From the IMG/VR virus record IMGVR_UViG_3300017731_002846, positions 1 through 64,000 of that record: a stretch of DNA of 64,000 nt; one strand, 5' to 3'. The notes under the pieces are model-generated. The model was not told where the DNA came from. It ran no database searches and saw only the letters and a program-made list of their open reading frames with translations. Below, one piece after another: positions 53,849 to 63,950 of this stretch. The stretch comes from a virus. The number at the start of each line of letters is the position of its first letter. The first letter of the stretch is position 1. The position numbers and the translations under genes were made by a program.

Positions 53849-56545
53849 TTAATCCTCTTTTATGATATATTTAGCTGGATTGTTTACATCAGCATTGGCT
53901 GCTCTAGATAATGCATCTAAATTAAATACATGGTCTCCATCATTGTCAACTACTCCACTACTGTTACAAATACAAAATTTATTGTCATGGTTGAATGAAA
54001 AATCTAATTGAACCCCTTCCGACAACTGCAAGAAACTGTATATAGTACCGCCATTAGGACCAGAGCCGCCTTCACTGACGTTCTCAAAGAAAACATTACT
54101 AGGGTTTGTAACTGTCGTGCCGATAGATGCTAATCCAGCGGCGAGACTATTAGGTGAGGCCAGGATTTCTCTTTGATTAAACCCAGATATTAAATAATTG
54201 GGATTAGTGAAAACAGTATTTGTTTCAATATTCGCTAAATTAAATGCAGAAACTTCCCAAAGAAACTGTCCTTTTTGGTCAATATCTTTCACGGTAATTC
54301 TAAAAGAATTTGAGCTCAATCCAGTGCCGCTATTTGTTTGAACCAATTGAGAAGCTGGGTTTTGAGATGAGTCGGTAGACAGTAAAGGTAATGCATTATA
54401 CGATTGATCGCTCACTAAGTTGAACAAATCAGAAAGACCCGCACTTGAACTAGACAGGCTCGAGGCAAGGTTGGTTATCGACAATTTTAACGGCTCGTTC
54501 GCTATTTTAATAACCGTCGATGTGCTAACTTTTAATCCATTACTATCTTTTATAGCAACTATTTTAAAATTATCACTATTAATATTGTAAGTGCCACTAT
54601 TATAATTGCATGTTTTAACTGCTTCAAATGTTGATGGGCTATTAATAGAAATTTCTTTTGTGCCTAATGTCGGGTCGATGTACGAAATGGAATCGTAATT
54701 GGATGCGGTGTGATTAACTGTGGCAGATTCGTTAAGTTTAATAGCTTGCTGGCCGGACGGGTAAGACACTGAAGATATGTTAACTGACGGTCCGATGTTA
54801 TTATTTAAAACAGTGTTCGATAAAGCTTCGTTGCCATCAATAGAGTATTGATTTTGAGCCTGTAATTTTACAGAAAGATTACCGTTCCTTGAACTGGTGA
54901 CAACTACCGGTACAGTGTAGCTATAAATGTCCCCATTAACCAAAGTGGAGTTGTAGCTAGCAAAAGAGGTTTGGGAACCATCTGCGAGTCCCTCGTTAAA
55001 GACTTTGATTTTAATTGAATTGTTGGTTTCACCTTGGGTATCAATTAAAGCAGTAACATTAACGGTGTCACCTCCTTTTAATTCAGACAAACCAATGTTA
55101 TGCCCGGAAGCAGAAGAAATAGCAGGAGTTGCGACAGACACACTATTAATAATAGGGGCGTTGGCCACTTTAATTGTCAAATCTTTTGAATCTGTAGCTC
55201 CATTTGCGCCACGAACTACTTTTATGTTTAAATTATCTTGATCCGCATGCACCCCATTGACATAAGAAACAGTTTTAGAGCTTTCGAAAACAGAAGGCAA
55301 GTTGATAGATATAGTCGAATTATTAACTACAGAAGCGGTATAAGAAATAACGTCAATAGAGTCATCAAAATTAGATACAGTATTATTAAAATTGGTTGAC
55401 TCCGTTTCCCTCAAGCCATCAGTCCTGCCATTATAGGAAGACGGAGAAGATGCAGAGATAATGGGGTAATCTTGATCTAGTAACCTAGAGTCATTGCTTC
55501 CTGCGAAATCTATATCAGATGTTTGATATATCCCAGTAGAACCCATATTGTTTGTAGCCCTTAATTTTATTCCTTGTTCGCCAACTCTATCAGAAACTGT
55601 AATTGGGATAGTTGCTCTTTTAATGGAGCCTCCTACATCAATAAAACTATAACTTGAAAAGGGTATAGCATTTGAAATCCCATAATCATCAACTGCGATT
55701 TGACTAGGGCTAGTCAATTCAGTATCAAATAAACTAGAGTCATAATCAATAAAAATATTTATAGAATCCCCAGCTTTTAATGCTGAAGATCCTAATTCTT
55801 CACCGTTTTTTGGTGTTGCATTATTAATAGTATCTATAGATATATTAGAAGCTGATGGCCCTGAACCTATTGTGATTAAATCAACAAGCCCAGTAAAGCC
55901 ATTAACAACTCCAGTAAGTTGAGTTGAGTCCTGAGCATTAAAATTATCTATATAACCTTCGAACCTTCTTGTTCCGGGCCCTAATTCCTGTATATTTGAT
56001 TTAGGTATTTCAATATTGTTAATATATCCAGTACCCATATAATCGTTATTCGGGCCATCCCAGCGAAGAGAAACCCTTAAATTGCTTGAAGATTCAACGA
56101 AAGAACCAGAAAGATGAGTACTTGGGGTCGGGGTATCGTAATATGTGGATATTTCTGCCCCATTATTATTAATAATAGAATTAAAAAAAACAAAAGAGCT
56201 GTCCGTATTACCACCAATAATGTTGATATTATTTATACTTTGTTCGAAGTAACCGCTCACATCGTTTAATTGATCAGCGAGGTCTGCGCCATCAATGTCG
56301 TCGATTTCTCCTTGAAGGTGACCGCTGATATCATTTAATTGATCAGCGAGGCCTGCGCCATCAATGCCGTCAATTTGATCCTGGAAATAACCGCTGAAGC
56401 CATCAAGGTTAAGGTCAGCCGTAATGGCATTTGATAAATCAGGAAAAGTTACTCTATAATTCTCGTCTAATGTGGCTACTAAAAAATTGTACCCTTCTTT
56501 AGGGGAAACCTTTTCCAAGTCAGTAATTTTCTTGCTCTGGGCCAT
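53849..56545 (-). CDS. large tail/fibre protein (898 aa)
   Basis: N-terminal MAQSKKITDLEKVSPKEGYN is an attachment-type start (K-I-S/T-D-L) shared with the 56555-58039 protein (DRKISELP). Then come tandem SGYFQDQIDGIDGAGLADQL and SGHLQGEIDDIDGADLADQL repeats (about 50-100) and many Ig-like beta modules (VNHTASNYDSISY, ISINLPS...). A long fibre or adhesin-type rod. Confidence 0.7.
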   Translation of the reverse strand: MAQSKKITDLEKVSPKEGYNFLVATLDENYRVTFPDLSNAITADLNLDGFSGYFQDQIDGIDGAGLADQLNDISGHLQGEIDDIDGADLADQLNDVSGYFEQSINNINIIGGNTDSSFVFFNSIINNNGAEISTYYDTPTPSTHLSGSFVESSSNLRVSLRWDGPNNDYMGTGYINNIEIPKSNIQELGPGTRRFEGYIDNFNAQDSTQLTGVVNGFTGLVDLITIGSGPSASNISIDTINNATPKNGEELGSSALKAGDSINIFIDYDSSLFDTELTSPSQIAVDDYGISNAIPFSSYSFIDVGGSIKRATIPITVSDRVGEQGIKLRATNNMGSTGIYQTSDIDFAGSNDSRLLDQDYPIISASSPSSYNGRTDGLRETESTNFNNTVSNFDDSIDVISYTASVVNNSTISINLPSVFESSKTVSYVNGVHADQDNLNIKVVRGANGATDSKDLTIKVANAPIINSVSVATPAISSASGHNIGLSELKGGDTVNVTALIDTQGETNNSIKIKVFNEGLADGSQTSFASYNSTLVNGDIYSYTVPVVVTSSRNGNLSVKLQAQNQYSIDGNEALSNTVLNNNIGPSVNISSVSYPSGQQAIKLNESATVNHTASNYDSISYIDPTLGTKEISINSPSTFEAVKTCNYNSGTYNINSDNFKIVAIKDSNGLKVSTSTVIKIANEPLKLSITNLASSLSSSSAGLSDLFNLVSDQSYNALPLLSTDSSQNPASQLVQTNSGTGLSSNSFRITVKDIDQKGQFLWEVSAFNLANIETNTVFTNPNYLISGFNQREILASPNSLAAGLASIGTTVTNPSNVFFENVSEGGSGPNGGTIYSFLQLSEGVQLDFSFNHDNKFCICNSSGVVDNDGDHVFNLDALSRAANADVNNPAKYIIKED

Positions 56546-56554
56546 AAGGCGAAA

Positions 56555-58039
56555 TTACTGTTCAGACTCTAATCGGTCCATGCGAGATTTTAGCGACTTG
56601 TTTTCTTGAGATAATTCTTTTATCGATTCAATCAATACGGGTATCATTTTATGGTAATAAACCGCAAGGTTTCCGGCCGCATTTTCTGCAACTATTTCAG
56701 GCAAGACAGCTTGAACTTCTTGGGCTATAACACCAACATCTTTTTTGCCAACAAGAGAAGCATGTGCGGACTTATTCCAGGTAAAATAAATACCATTAAT
56801 TTGATTTAATTTTTCAGTGGCAGAATCAATTTTTATTTTGTCATCTTTTAAATTAATATCAGAGACCCAGAGAGCCGCCTCCGTAGCGGAAGACCAATCT
56901 GCTATTTTTAAATAGCCATTATCCATAATTAGGCCGCCATAGTTTGTCGTATCGATATCTAGAGCTATCTTAACTCCGCCAGATACAACGTCACTGGCAG
57001 CATTTATACCTTCAAGGAAAAAACCTTCACCGTAAACATGAAAATTTGTATTAATTGTCCATGCATCACAAGGTTTTAGCCATGAAATATTTTTGTTGAA
57101 ACCATCTTGGCCTTGGCCGTTTTCCAAAAACTTTCTGTAACAAGTATCAGCCAAGGGAGTATTGCGATCAGAGGCAACCGCGCTCACCAAGTGTCCGGCA
57201 TGGCAATTCAATAAGTCTGCAAAATCCCCTTGAGTTTTTTCTGATATTTCAGAATCGACTCCAAACATAATTGATATGTCTGTACGCTCCCACTTAGAAT
57301 CTCCATGTAAATTATTGGGGTCGGTAAGTATTACACCGTCTTCCAGAGAAAGCCCTGGCAAGGTAAGCATTGTTATCGATATATTATTGCCAAATGTACC
57401 GGCAACTTGAGAAGTGATAGTTACCCCCTCAATGACAACCGATGCAAAAGAATCATTATCATGAGTTTTTAAAGTAATACCGCCAAAGTTTGCTGTATCT
57501 TCTGTGGTTAATTCTTTATGGTCACCTATTTCAATATTGCTATCTTCAACAACCAGCCTCTCGGTGTCTACGGTTGTGGTATTGCCAAGAACAGTAAGGT
57601 CTCCGCTGATAGTCGTATCATGTTTAACAAAAGCATTTCCATGAACATAAAGATCAATGAAATCAGCATTTCCAGATGCACTAACGTCTCCAGTGATTGA
57701 CACATTTTGATCAAAAAAAGCATTACCGTTAACGTGCAAGTCGCTTTCAGTATATAAATCACCAAGAACATATACATCGTCTTGAAGCTCAACAGGTCGA
57801 TCATCTCCGGGCTCAATGGATCCGATTCTTATTTTTAACCCATTTGCATCTATAACACTAGCACCCCCTCCAAAATCCTTAAGAATATCAGAAGATAGAC
57901 CTGTAAAAGGAACTCTATAATTTGCAGCGTCTCTTGTTTCTGATGCTAGGCCACTAGCTACAACATAATAAACATCTGAATTTTGAGAAACTTCATGGTG
58001 CGGAAAGATTGGGAGTTCCGATATTTTACGATCTGCCAT
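56555..58039 (-). CDS. tail protein with S74 intramolecular chaperone
   Basis: 494 aa from ATG 58039 (MADRKISELPIFPHHEVSQN); the GTG farther upstream lies in the promoter element. Beta-helical middle with repeated GDL/GDV-x-V-x-G-N modules (about 80-170). The C-terminal about 105 residues (SDINLKDDKIKIDSATEKL, GVIAQEVQAVLPEIV, YYHKMIPVLIESIKEL) are the peptidase_S74/intramolecular chaperone auto-processing domain. It trimerises the fibre and is then cleaved off at the S of SDINLKDD. Receptor-binding fibre likely. Confidence 0.88.
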   Translation of the reverse strand: MADRKISELPIFPHHEVSQNSDVYYVVASGLASETRDAANYRVPFTGLSSDILKDFGGGASVIDANGLKIRIGSIEPGDDRPVELQDDVYVLGDLYTESDLHVNGNAFFDQNVSITGDVSASGNADFIDLYVHGNAFVKHDTTISGDLTVLGNTTTVDTERLVVEDSNIEIGDHKELTTEDTANFGGITLKTHDNDSFASVVIEGVTITSQVAGTFGNNISITMLTLPGLSLEDGVILTDPNNLHGDSKWERTDISIMFGVDSEISEKTQGDFADLLNCHAGHLVSAVASDRNTPLADTCYRKFLENGQGQDGFNKNISWLKPCDAWTINTNFHVYGEGFFLEGINAASDVVSGGVKIALDIDTTNYGGLIMDNGYLKIADWSSATEAALWVSDINLKDDKIKIDSATEKLNQINGIYFTWNKSAHASLVGKKDVGVIAQEVQAVLPEIVAENAAGNLAVYYHKMIPVLIESIKELSQENKSLKSRMDRLESEQ

Positions 58040-58041
58040 AA

Positions 58042-58054
58042 TATGTTTATACAC
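58042..58054 (-). promoter_or_regulatory. GTGTA-class promoter-like element
   Basis: GTGTATAAACATA, 15 nt before ATG 58039 of the S74 protein. Confidence 0.55.
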
Positions 58055-58077
58055 ATATAACAGATGAAATAATTAAT

Positions 58078-60486
58078 TTATTCTAATAATTCGAACTCTA
58101 TATCACCTTTTAATACATAGAAATTAAAATTTAACCCTTTTTGAATCTCTGCATTAAAATAATGATCAACTATTACATCTTCAATATACTGCTTAATTAA
58201 TCTTTTTAGGGGCCTCGCTCCCATTTTTTGCTCTGCAGCTAGACCACATACATGTTTAACTACATCTTGGGAGTAATTAATTTTAATCTTTTTCTTGCGG
58301 AGTTTCTTTTGCATGGATTGCAGCTCTTTTTTGAATATTTTATGAAGATCCTTATCTTTCAGGTGGCTAAAGACAACTATGTCGTCCAGCCTATTAATTA
58401 ATTCAGGACTAAGAACTTTCTTGGCAGAAGATATAATCTTTGGGCCATTATCTACGGGCTCAGGAGAAAAACCAAGAGTACTTTTCGTGGTAAGGTCGGC
58501 TCCGATATTGCTGGTCAAGATAATAATTGCGTCACTAAAATAAGACATTACCCCATTATTGTCCTTTAGCGACCCCTCATCCATTACTTGCAGTAATATT
58601 TGCTGAACAGATGGGTCAGCTTTTTCAATTTCATCAAAAAGCACAACAGAGTGAGGGTCTCGCTTTATCTTTTCGGTCAAAAGCCCTCCTTCTTCATAAC
58701 CCACATACCCTGGAGATGAGCCAATTAATTTATTCGCAGAAATCTTATCAGAGTATTCAGACATGTCAAACCTGATAATCTTCTTTTCGGAACCAAAATA
58801 ATGTTTGGCAAGCATTTTAGCCGTCCATGTCTTTCCGACGCCAGAAGCTCCCAGAAATAGAAATGAACCAATAGGCTTGTCAGCATCTTTAAGACCTATT
58901 TGCGACCTTAATATTGATTTACTGATAGCAGATGTAGCATCCGTTTGATTAACGACGTCTCGAGTTAAAAGTTTTAAAAGGCGGGATGCCCTGTCGCTCT
59001 CTTCATCAATTAAGTTATCAATAGGAATCTTAGATTTTCGAGAAATAATAGTCAATATATCATCTTTAGAAACATTCCTAATAGGAGCCTTTTTCCAATC
59101 ATTAGATAATTTTTCGTAACGTTTTAAAAGCATTTCCTCTTCGTTGGCAGAGCAAGTATTTAAACTAAAACAATCATACAGCTTATTCTCCAGATCTTTT
59201 ATCTCATCAGGAGCAGTAGAGTTTGCAATCTTAACCATCGCGCCGCATTCGTCAAGGACATCTATAGCTTTATCCGGAAACTTTTGAGCTGGCAAGTACA
59301 GGTCGCAAAGATTAACGATGTTTTTTAAGATTTTTTGATTGTATTTTGTTCCATGAAAATCCTCATAGTGACCTTTTATACCTTTCAGTATATCAAAACA
59401 TTCCAATGGTGTCGGCTCGCTAACAGCTATAGACTCAAACCTACGAACCAAGGCCGAATCTTTTTCAAAATTTTTCTTATACTCAGAAAAGGTAGTGGCT
59501 GCGATTAATTTAATTTTACCACGAGCCAATGCTGGCTTTAAGATGTTAGCAGCATCCATAGCTCCTTCAGCACTGCCAGCTCCAACCAAGGTGTGAGCTT
59601 CGTCTATAAATAAAATAACATTAGGCTTTTCTTTACACTCCTTTATTAAGGATTTAACTCTTTGCTCAAACTGACCACGGTATTTAGTTCCAGCTATCAT
59701 TGATGCTAAATCAATGGAATAAATTTCCTTATTAATTAAAAAATCAGGAACATCAGCTTTTGTTATTTTATAAGCAAGCCCTTCAACGATGGCAGTCTTA
59801 CCAACACCAGGATCTCCTAGTAATATAGGGTTGTTTTTATTTTTTCTGGCTAAAACCTCACAAATTCTTGAAATTTCAAAATGTTTACCAATGATCGGGT
59901 TGATTTTTTTATCACGACATTCAGTATTTAAATTAGTAGCAAATGAATCCAGGATACTTTCAGTAGTTTTGGTGGACGCAGGGCCTTGGGATTTAGAACC
60001 AAAAGGAAAGTCTGGGGACTCATTTTTATCATAAAGGTCGCCAGACTTCATCCTAACCAAGTATTCTTCAGCAGCTTTACGGGCATCTACCCCTTCGGAA
60101 GTAAAGAAATGATATATAGGGCCATTTTTAGAATTTAGAAAACAAAAGAATATGTGATCGATACTAACATAATCGTTACCTATTTGGGATGCTAATTGAT
60201 GCACCGCAGCAAGGAACTGTACGAGATCATCAGAATAAGAGCAATCCTCAAACTCATCAGGGTCCTGTTTTTCGAGAGAGAAAAAAGAATTAATAAACAA
60301 AACTAACGAATCAAGATCGATACCTAAGTCGGCCAAGAAATTATCTATATTAAAATCATTAGACTTTAACAAAATAAGTAAAACATGGCAAGGCTCTACC
60401 TCCTGATAGTTTAGCGCTTTAGCTAAAGTTTTAGCCTGTCGGATTATTTTTTGAGCTTGAGGTGTGAAATTAGGAGAGATTTCCAT
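58078..60486 (-). CDS. ClpC/ClpA-like AAA+ unfoldase
   Basis: 802 aa. N-terminal Clp-N repeats (1-145), then D1 with Walker A GDPGVGKTA (224-232), IDEAHTLVGAG Walker B, and D2 with GASGVGKTWTA and VVLFDEIEKADP. Near residue 660 a NIGADLTTKSTLGFSPEP loop holds an L-G-F, the ClpP-docking tripeptide type. The middle domain (KLSNDWKKAP...) is short as in ClpA/ClpC, not ClpB. A phage-encoded substrate selector for the host ClpP is the likely role; it may also serve the tmRNA tag. No ClpP in the window. Confidence 0.88.
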   Translation of the reverse strand: MEISPNFTPQAQKIIRQAKTLAKALNYQEVEPCHVLLILLKSNDFNIDNFLADLGIDLDSLVLFINSFFSLEKQDPDEFEDCSYSDDLVQFLAAVHQLASQIGNDYVSIDHIFFCFLNSKNGPIYHFFTSEGVDARKAAEEYLVRMKSGDLYDKNESPDFPFGSKSQGPASTKTTESILDSFATNLNTECRDKKINPIIGKHFEISRICEVLARKNKNNPILLGDPGVGKTAIVEGLAYKITKADVPDFLINKEIYSIDLASMIAGTKYRGQFEQRVKSLIKECKEKPNVILFIDEAHTLVGAGSAEGAMDAANILKPALARGKIKLIAATTFSEYKKNFEKDSALVRRFESIAVSEPTPLECFDILKGIKGHYEDFHGTKYNQKILKNIVNLCDLYLPAQKFPDKAIDVLDECGAMVKIANSTAPDEIKDLENKLYDCFSLNTCSANEEEMLLKRYEKLSNDWKKAPIRNVSKDDILTIISRKSKIPIDNLIDEESDRASRLLKLLTRDVVNQTDATSAISKSILRSQIGLKDADKPIGSFLFLGASGVGKTWTAKMLAKHYFGSEKKIIRFDMSEYSDKISANKLIGSSPGYVGYEEGGLLTEKIKRDPHSVVLFDEIEKADPSVQQILLQVMDEGSLKDNNGVMSYFSDAIIILTSNIGADLTTKSTLGFSPEPVDNGPKIISSAKKVLSPELINRLDDIVVFSHLKDKDLHKIFKKELQSMQKKLRKKKIKINYSQDVVKHVCGLAAEQKMGARPLKRLIKQYIEDVIVDHYFNAEIQKGLNFNFYVLKGDIEFELLE

Positions 60487-60489
60487 ATG

Positions 60490-60508
60490 TATATTATATA
60501 TATTACAC
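60490..60508 (-). promoter_or_regulatory. GTGTA-class promoter-like element
   Basis: GTGTAATATATATAATATA, 22 nt before ATG 60486 of the Clp gene. Confidence 0.55.
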
Positions 60509-63088
60509 TTAAGATTTTATATCTTTTAACTTCATGTAAATCATTTCGTCAATTATTTTCATGTTATTAACAAATATTGCATCTCCATCTCTAGTTTTTT
60601 CTCCGTTTATAGTTATAATACTTCCCTCTTTGGGGACAGGGTTCTTTTTTAAAAAGTTTGTGCACTTTCTTTCTCTAGCGGTATCGCAAAGAATTGCATC
60701 TACCGTACCAAACTCATCTTCCAACTCTAGCTTGATGTAGGTGTTGCCATTCCGGGACTTATCTTTCTTTGAAAATGCGACGCTAAATATATATTTAGCA
60801 GTAGAGCGAGGTTCCAGTGAATTAAAGTATATAGAGTTTTGAGGCGGATGATCTACATTGTGGAAAACTTTACACAACTCAGATGAATAACTAAAGCCTA
60901 ATAGCTGTTTTTCAAAATACCAATTAGCAAATTTTTGACTCTTACTATTTTTATAATATATCTTTTTATATGGATCGTATTTTTTCTTTAAAGTTTGGTA
61001 GCGAGATTCCTTTATCAAAGGCTTATTGTCATCCCCGACCGCTTTAAATTCAGAATCTGTTACATTTTTAAAAATAGTAAATAGGTCTTTACCTTCTTTT
61101 TCCGAGATAGATATGAAGTTTCTTTTTTCCCTATCAGTTAGGATATTAAATAATTGAGCCTCAAGTACAAGCTTGGATCGATCTTCGCTTGGATCGTCAC
61201 TGAGAGCCCCCGCCTGAATCAAAGCACTTAAGACCCCGATGTTTAATCCAGCCTGCTTTGCAGCTAAAAACAATTCAAACTTTGTGCTACTCTGCTCGTC
61301 TCTGAATTTACGAAGAGAATCAAGAGATTTCTCACTGATACCTTTAATACTGCTAAGGCCATAACGAATATTGTTGCCCTCAATTGAAAAATTCATTTTG
61401 GATTTCAATAAGCTCGGAGGTAATAATTTAATACCAAAAAATGGCAGCTCTTGACTAATCCTTGCAACTTCTGCCTGAGGTGTTGGCTCGAACTGGGTCA
61501 TCTTGAGTAGGGACAAAAAGAACTGCTTAGGGTGATTGAACTTTAGATATGTGGTCCATGCAGCCAAGGTGCTATAAGCGATAGAGTGAGATTTATTAAA
61601 AGAATAGTTAGCACTATCCTCGGCGACACTCCAAAGTACATCAGCAGCTTCAATCGGGAGTTGGTTTTCTATGATTTGTTTCTCAATTTTAGCTTTCCAT
61701 TTAGGCATTTGGTCTATCTTTTTCTTGCCAACAATTCTACGAAGTTGCTCGGCCTCATCCAGGGTGAACCCTACTTGAACCGCCATCTTCATAAGTTGCT
61801 CCTGATACAGCGGAATCCCGCCAGTATAAGATAGTACTTCGTCGTACAATTCATGCTGACTTTGAAAATCACCAGTGCGGACATAGTCTGCATATTGATC
61901 GGTAAAATCAAGTGCCCCGGGCCTTGCAATAGCAACAACCGCGCTTAATTGTTCTAAGTTTTTGGGTTTAATCTTTTTGCAAACACTAAAATTAGTATGA
62001 GCCTCAATCTGAAACAATCCGTGGGCATGCTCAAGCTCCTGAAGGGGTAGGTATGTTTTCTCGTCATCTAAGGGTATGGACATCGGGTCAATCTTAATAG
62101 CTTGACAGGCATCATGAATGACGCTTAGAGTCCTTAGACCTAAGATATCAAACTTAACCATGAGCTCAGCCACCCAGTTCATGTCGTATGCAGTTACTAA
62201 TGCCCCTTCATTTGTAGCCTGCAGGGGACAGATACTAGATATCTCATGGTGAGAAATTGCAATCCCAGAAGGATGCACCCCGCTGTTTTTATTTAGGCCT
62301 TCTATCTTTTGGGCAATACGAAAAACTTCTTGGTTTGTATCTACCCACTCTTTGAATTTTTCGCTATCATCTGCCGCATCACAAAGACCAACAACCTTCC
62401 CGAAGTTTTTCGGGATTAAAGCTGTCACCGCATTAATATCTGATTCATTATAACCCCCGACGATTTTACCGCACTCACGAATACAAAGCTTACTACTCAA
62501 TGTATTAAGGGTTAAGATCTTAGCGGTTCTTCCGGGGTACTTGTTCTCGATATACTCAATAACTTTATGGCGATGTTCGTAAGAAATATCGTTATCGACG
62601 TCTGCTAAAAGGCTCCCATCTAAATATGTAATACCATCTTTTTCGGTTTTCTTAGCCCTGCTCTTACTCACGAACCTTTCAAAGAACAAATCATACTTAA
62701 TTGGGTCAATTTTTGTGACATCAATTAAATAAAGAACCAAAGACCCAGCGGCACTACCGCGCCCCGGACCCGTGGGTATATCGTTTTCGTGACAAAAATT
62801 TAGGATATCCCAATTCAGCAATATATAATCAATGAACCCAAGCTCTTTTAATATAGTTAACTCTTCTTTTACTCTGTCGTAATATTCCTGCTTATTTTTT
62901 TGCTTATCAATTTTTTTATCCTTTACCCCACGAAGGCAAAGTTCACGCAGGAAATCATAGTTTGAAGTATCTGGAGATTTATTTAAGTCAGAATATTGTT
63001 CCGAGCTAATTTCAATCTCTGGAAGCTGCACCCCCGGGGGGACACAGTCTTCATAGGCAGTAAATTGTTCGATGAAACTTGTTGTCAT
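60509..63088 (-). CDS. dnaE: DNA polymerase III alpha, PHP-less
   Basis: 859 aa. C-family polymerase core: PTGPGRGSAAGSLVLY (105-120), catalytic DVDND (163-167), SGVHPSGIAIS (269-279), KFDILGLRTL (312-321, third catalytic Asp), and GIPLYQEQLM. Helix-hairpin-helix and OB-fold regions (YIFSVAFSKKDKSRNGNTYI, about 770-810) follow. The first about 270 residues of bacterial DnaE, the PHP domain, are missing. Proofreading may come from the separate exonuclease at 63309. Replicates phage DNA, and no beta clamp is visible in this window. Confidence 0.93.
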   Translation of the reverse strand: MTTSFIEQFTAYEDCVPPGVQLPEIEISSEQYSDLNKSPDTSNYDFLRELCLRGVKDKKIDKQKNKQEYYDRVKEELTILKELGFIDYILLNWDILNFCHENDIPTGPGRGSAAGSLVLYLIDVTKIDPIKYDLFFERFVSKSRAKKTEKDGITYLDGSLLADVDNDISYEHRHKVIEYIENKYPGRTAKILTLNTLSSKLCIRECGKIVGGYNESDINAVTALIPKNFGKVVGLCDAADDSEKFKEWVDTNQEVFRIAQKIEGLNKNSGVHPSGIAISHHEISSICPLQATNEGALVTAYDMNWVAELMVKFDILGLRTLSVIHDACQAIKIDPMSIPLDDEKTYLPLQELEHAHGLFQIEAHTNFSVCKKIKPKNLEQLSAVVAIARPGALDFTDQYADYVRTGDFQSQHELYDEVLSYTGGIPLYQEQLMKMAVQVGFTLDEAEQLRRIVGKKKIDQMPKWKAKIEKQIIENQLPIEAADVLWSVAEDSANYSFNKSHSIAYSTLAAWTTYLKFNHPKQFFLSLLKMTQFEPTPQAEVARISQELPFFGIKLLPPSLLKSKMNFSIEGNNIRYGLSSIKGISEKSLDSLRKFRDEQSSTKFELFLAAKQAGLNIGVLSALIQAGALSDDPSEDRSKLVLEAQLFNILTDREKRNFISISEKEGKDLFTIFKNVTDSEFKAVGDDNKPLIKESRYQTLKKKYDPYKKIYYKNSKSQKFANWYFEKQLLGFSYSSELCKVFHNVDHPPQNSIYFNSLEPRSTAKYIFSVAFSKKDKSRNGNTYIKLELEDEFGTVDAILCDTARERKCTNFLKKNPVPKEGSIITINGEKTRDGDAIFVNNMKIIDEMIYMKLKDIKS

Positions 63089-63312
63089 AAATTTTTAATG
63101 GAATCATTTTTGCACTGTTCCAGTGCATTTTTGCTCGATTCAATTGAGTTAATTTGATCAACTATAGAATTAAACTCAGATCTATTCTTAAACCAATAAT
63201 CATTAGGTTTGGATGTAATTGTATTATACAAGCAGTGAGCCTCATCTATCAGGATTGATAACTCATTAGTATATAAATCAAGGTGCATATTAATTTTATC
63301 TTTTAATTTCAT
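63085..63312 (-). CDS. hypothetical protein (75 aa)
   Basis: ATG 63312 (MKLKDKINMHLDLYTNELSI) overlaps the TGA of the exonuclease (ATGA); a GTG five codons upstream is less likely. Helical; tightly coupled between exonuclease and polymerase, so perhaps a replication accessory, but no motif shows this. Confidence 0.65.
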   Translation of the reverse strand: MKLKDKINMHLDLYTNELSILIDEAHCLYNTITSKPNDYWFKNRSEFNSIVDQINSIESSKNALEQCKNDSIKNL

Positions 63313-63950
63313 ATTTTTATTGTCCACATCATTTTTTTAAATACTTCATAGTTTTTTTGAATGTCATATAATGCATCATGCAGCTTTTCAGGGTCAAATT
63401 CAACATCATATGTTTTGCAGCATGCCCCCAAGTTTAATCTCATACCCCTTTCATATACCGAGTTCAACTTAAACTGCCAAGAAAGGAAATCAATTTCTTT
63501 GTCATATTCTATATCTTTATGAATCGCTTTAGCTATAGAGAGTGTGTCGATAGATTGTTTTAAATAAGAATAGTCAGTAGGGCGACCTAAAAGTTTTCGG
63601 AATATATTATGTATATAAATATCAAAACCAAGAATATTATGCCCTAAATTAATATAATCTTCATTATATAGGAATTTCTCAAAATGATCAAGAACTTTTT
63701 CCGCTGGTTGCGATAATTTTTTATACTTAGCATCATTGAACCCGGTAACCTTTCGAGCCCCGTCAGACATTCTAAGGTCATCCCAATGAATATGATAATC
63801 ATTAGACTCCACCAACTTGTCACCATGGTAAATCAAAAATGCAAGCTGCCAGGGCTTGTTATGCTCTGAGACTAAATTCAAATTGCAAGTTTCAAAGTCA
63901 AAAACAATATACTTTTGATTTTTTTTAAATCTTAATAAGTCTTCTATCAT
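63309..63950 (-). CDS. DnaQ-like 3'-5' exonuclease
   Basis: 213 aa. ExoI VFDFET (16-21), ExoII GHNILGFD (about 103-110) and ExoIII HDALYDI (about 191-197) form the DEDDh site. Proofreading exonuclease (epsilon-like), fitting the PHP-less DnaE two genes on. Complete by length. Confidence 0.9.
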   Translation of the reverse strand: MIEDLLRFKKNQKYIVFDFETCNLNLVSEHNKPWQLAFLIYHGDKLVESNDYHIHWDDLRMSDGARKVTGFNDAKYKKLSQPAEKVLDHFEKFLYNEDYINLGHNILGFDIYIHNIFRKLLGRPTDYSYLKQSIDTLSIAKAIHKDIEYDKEIDFLSWQFKLNSVYERGMRLNLGACCKTYDVEFDPEKLHDALYDIQKNYEVFKKMMWTIKI

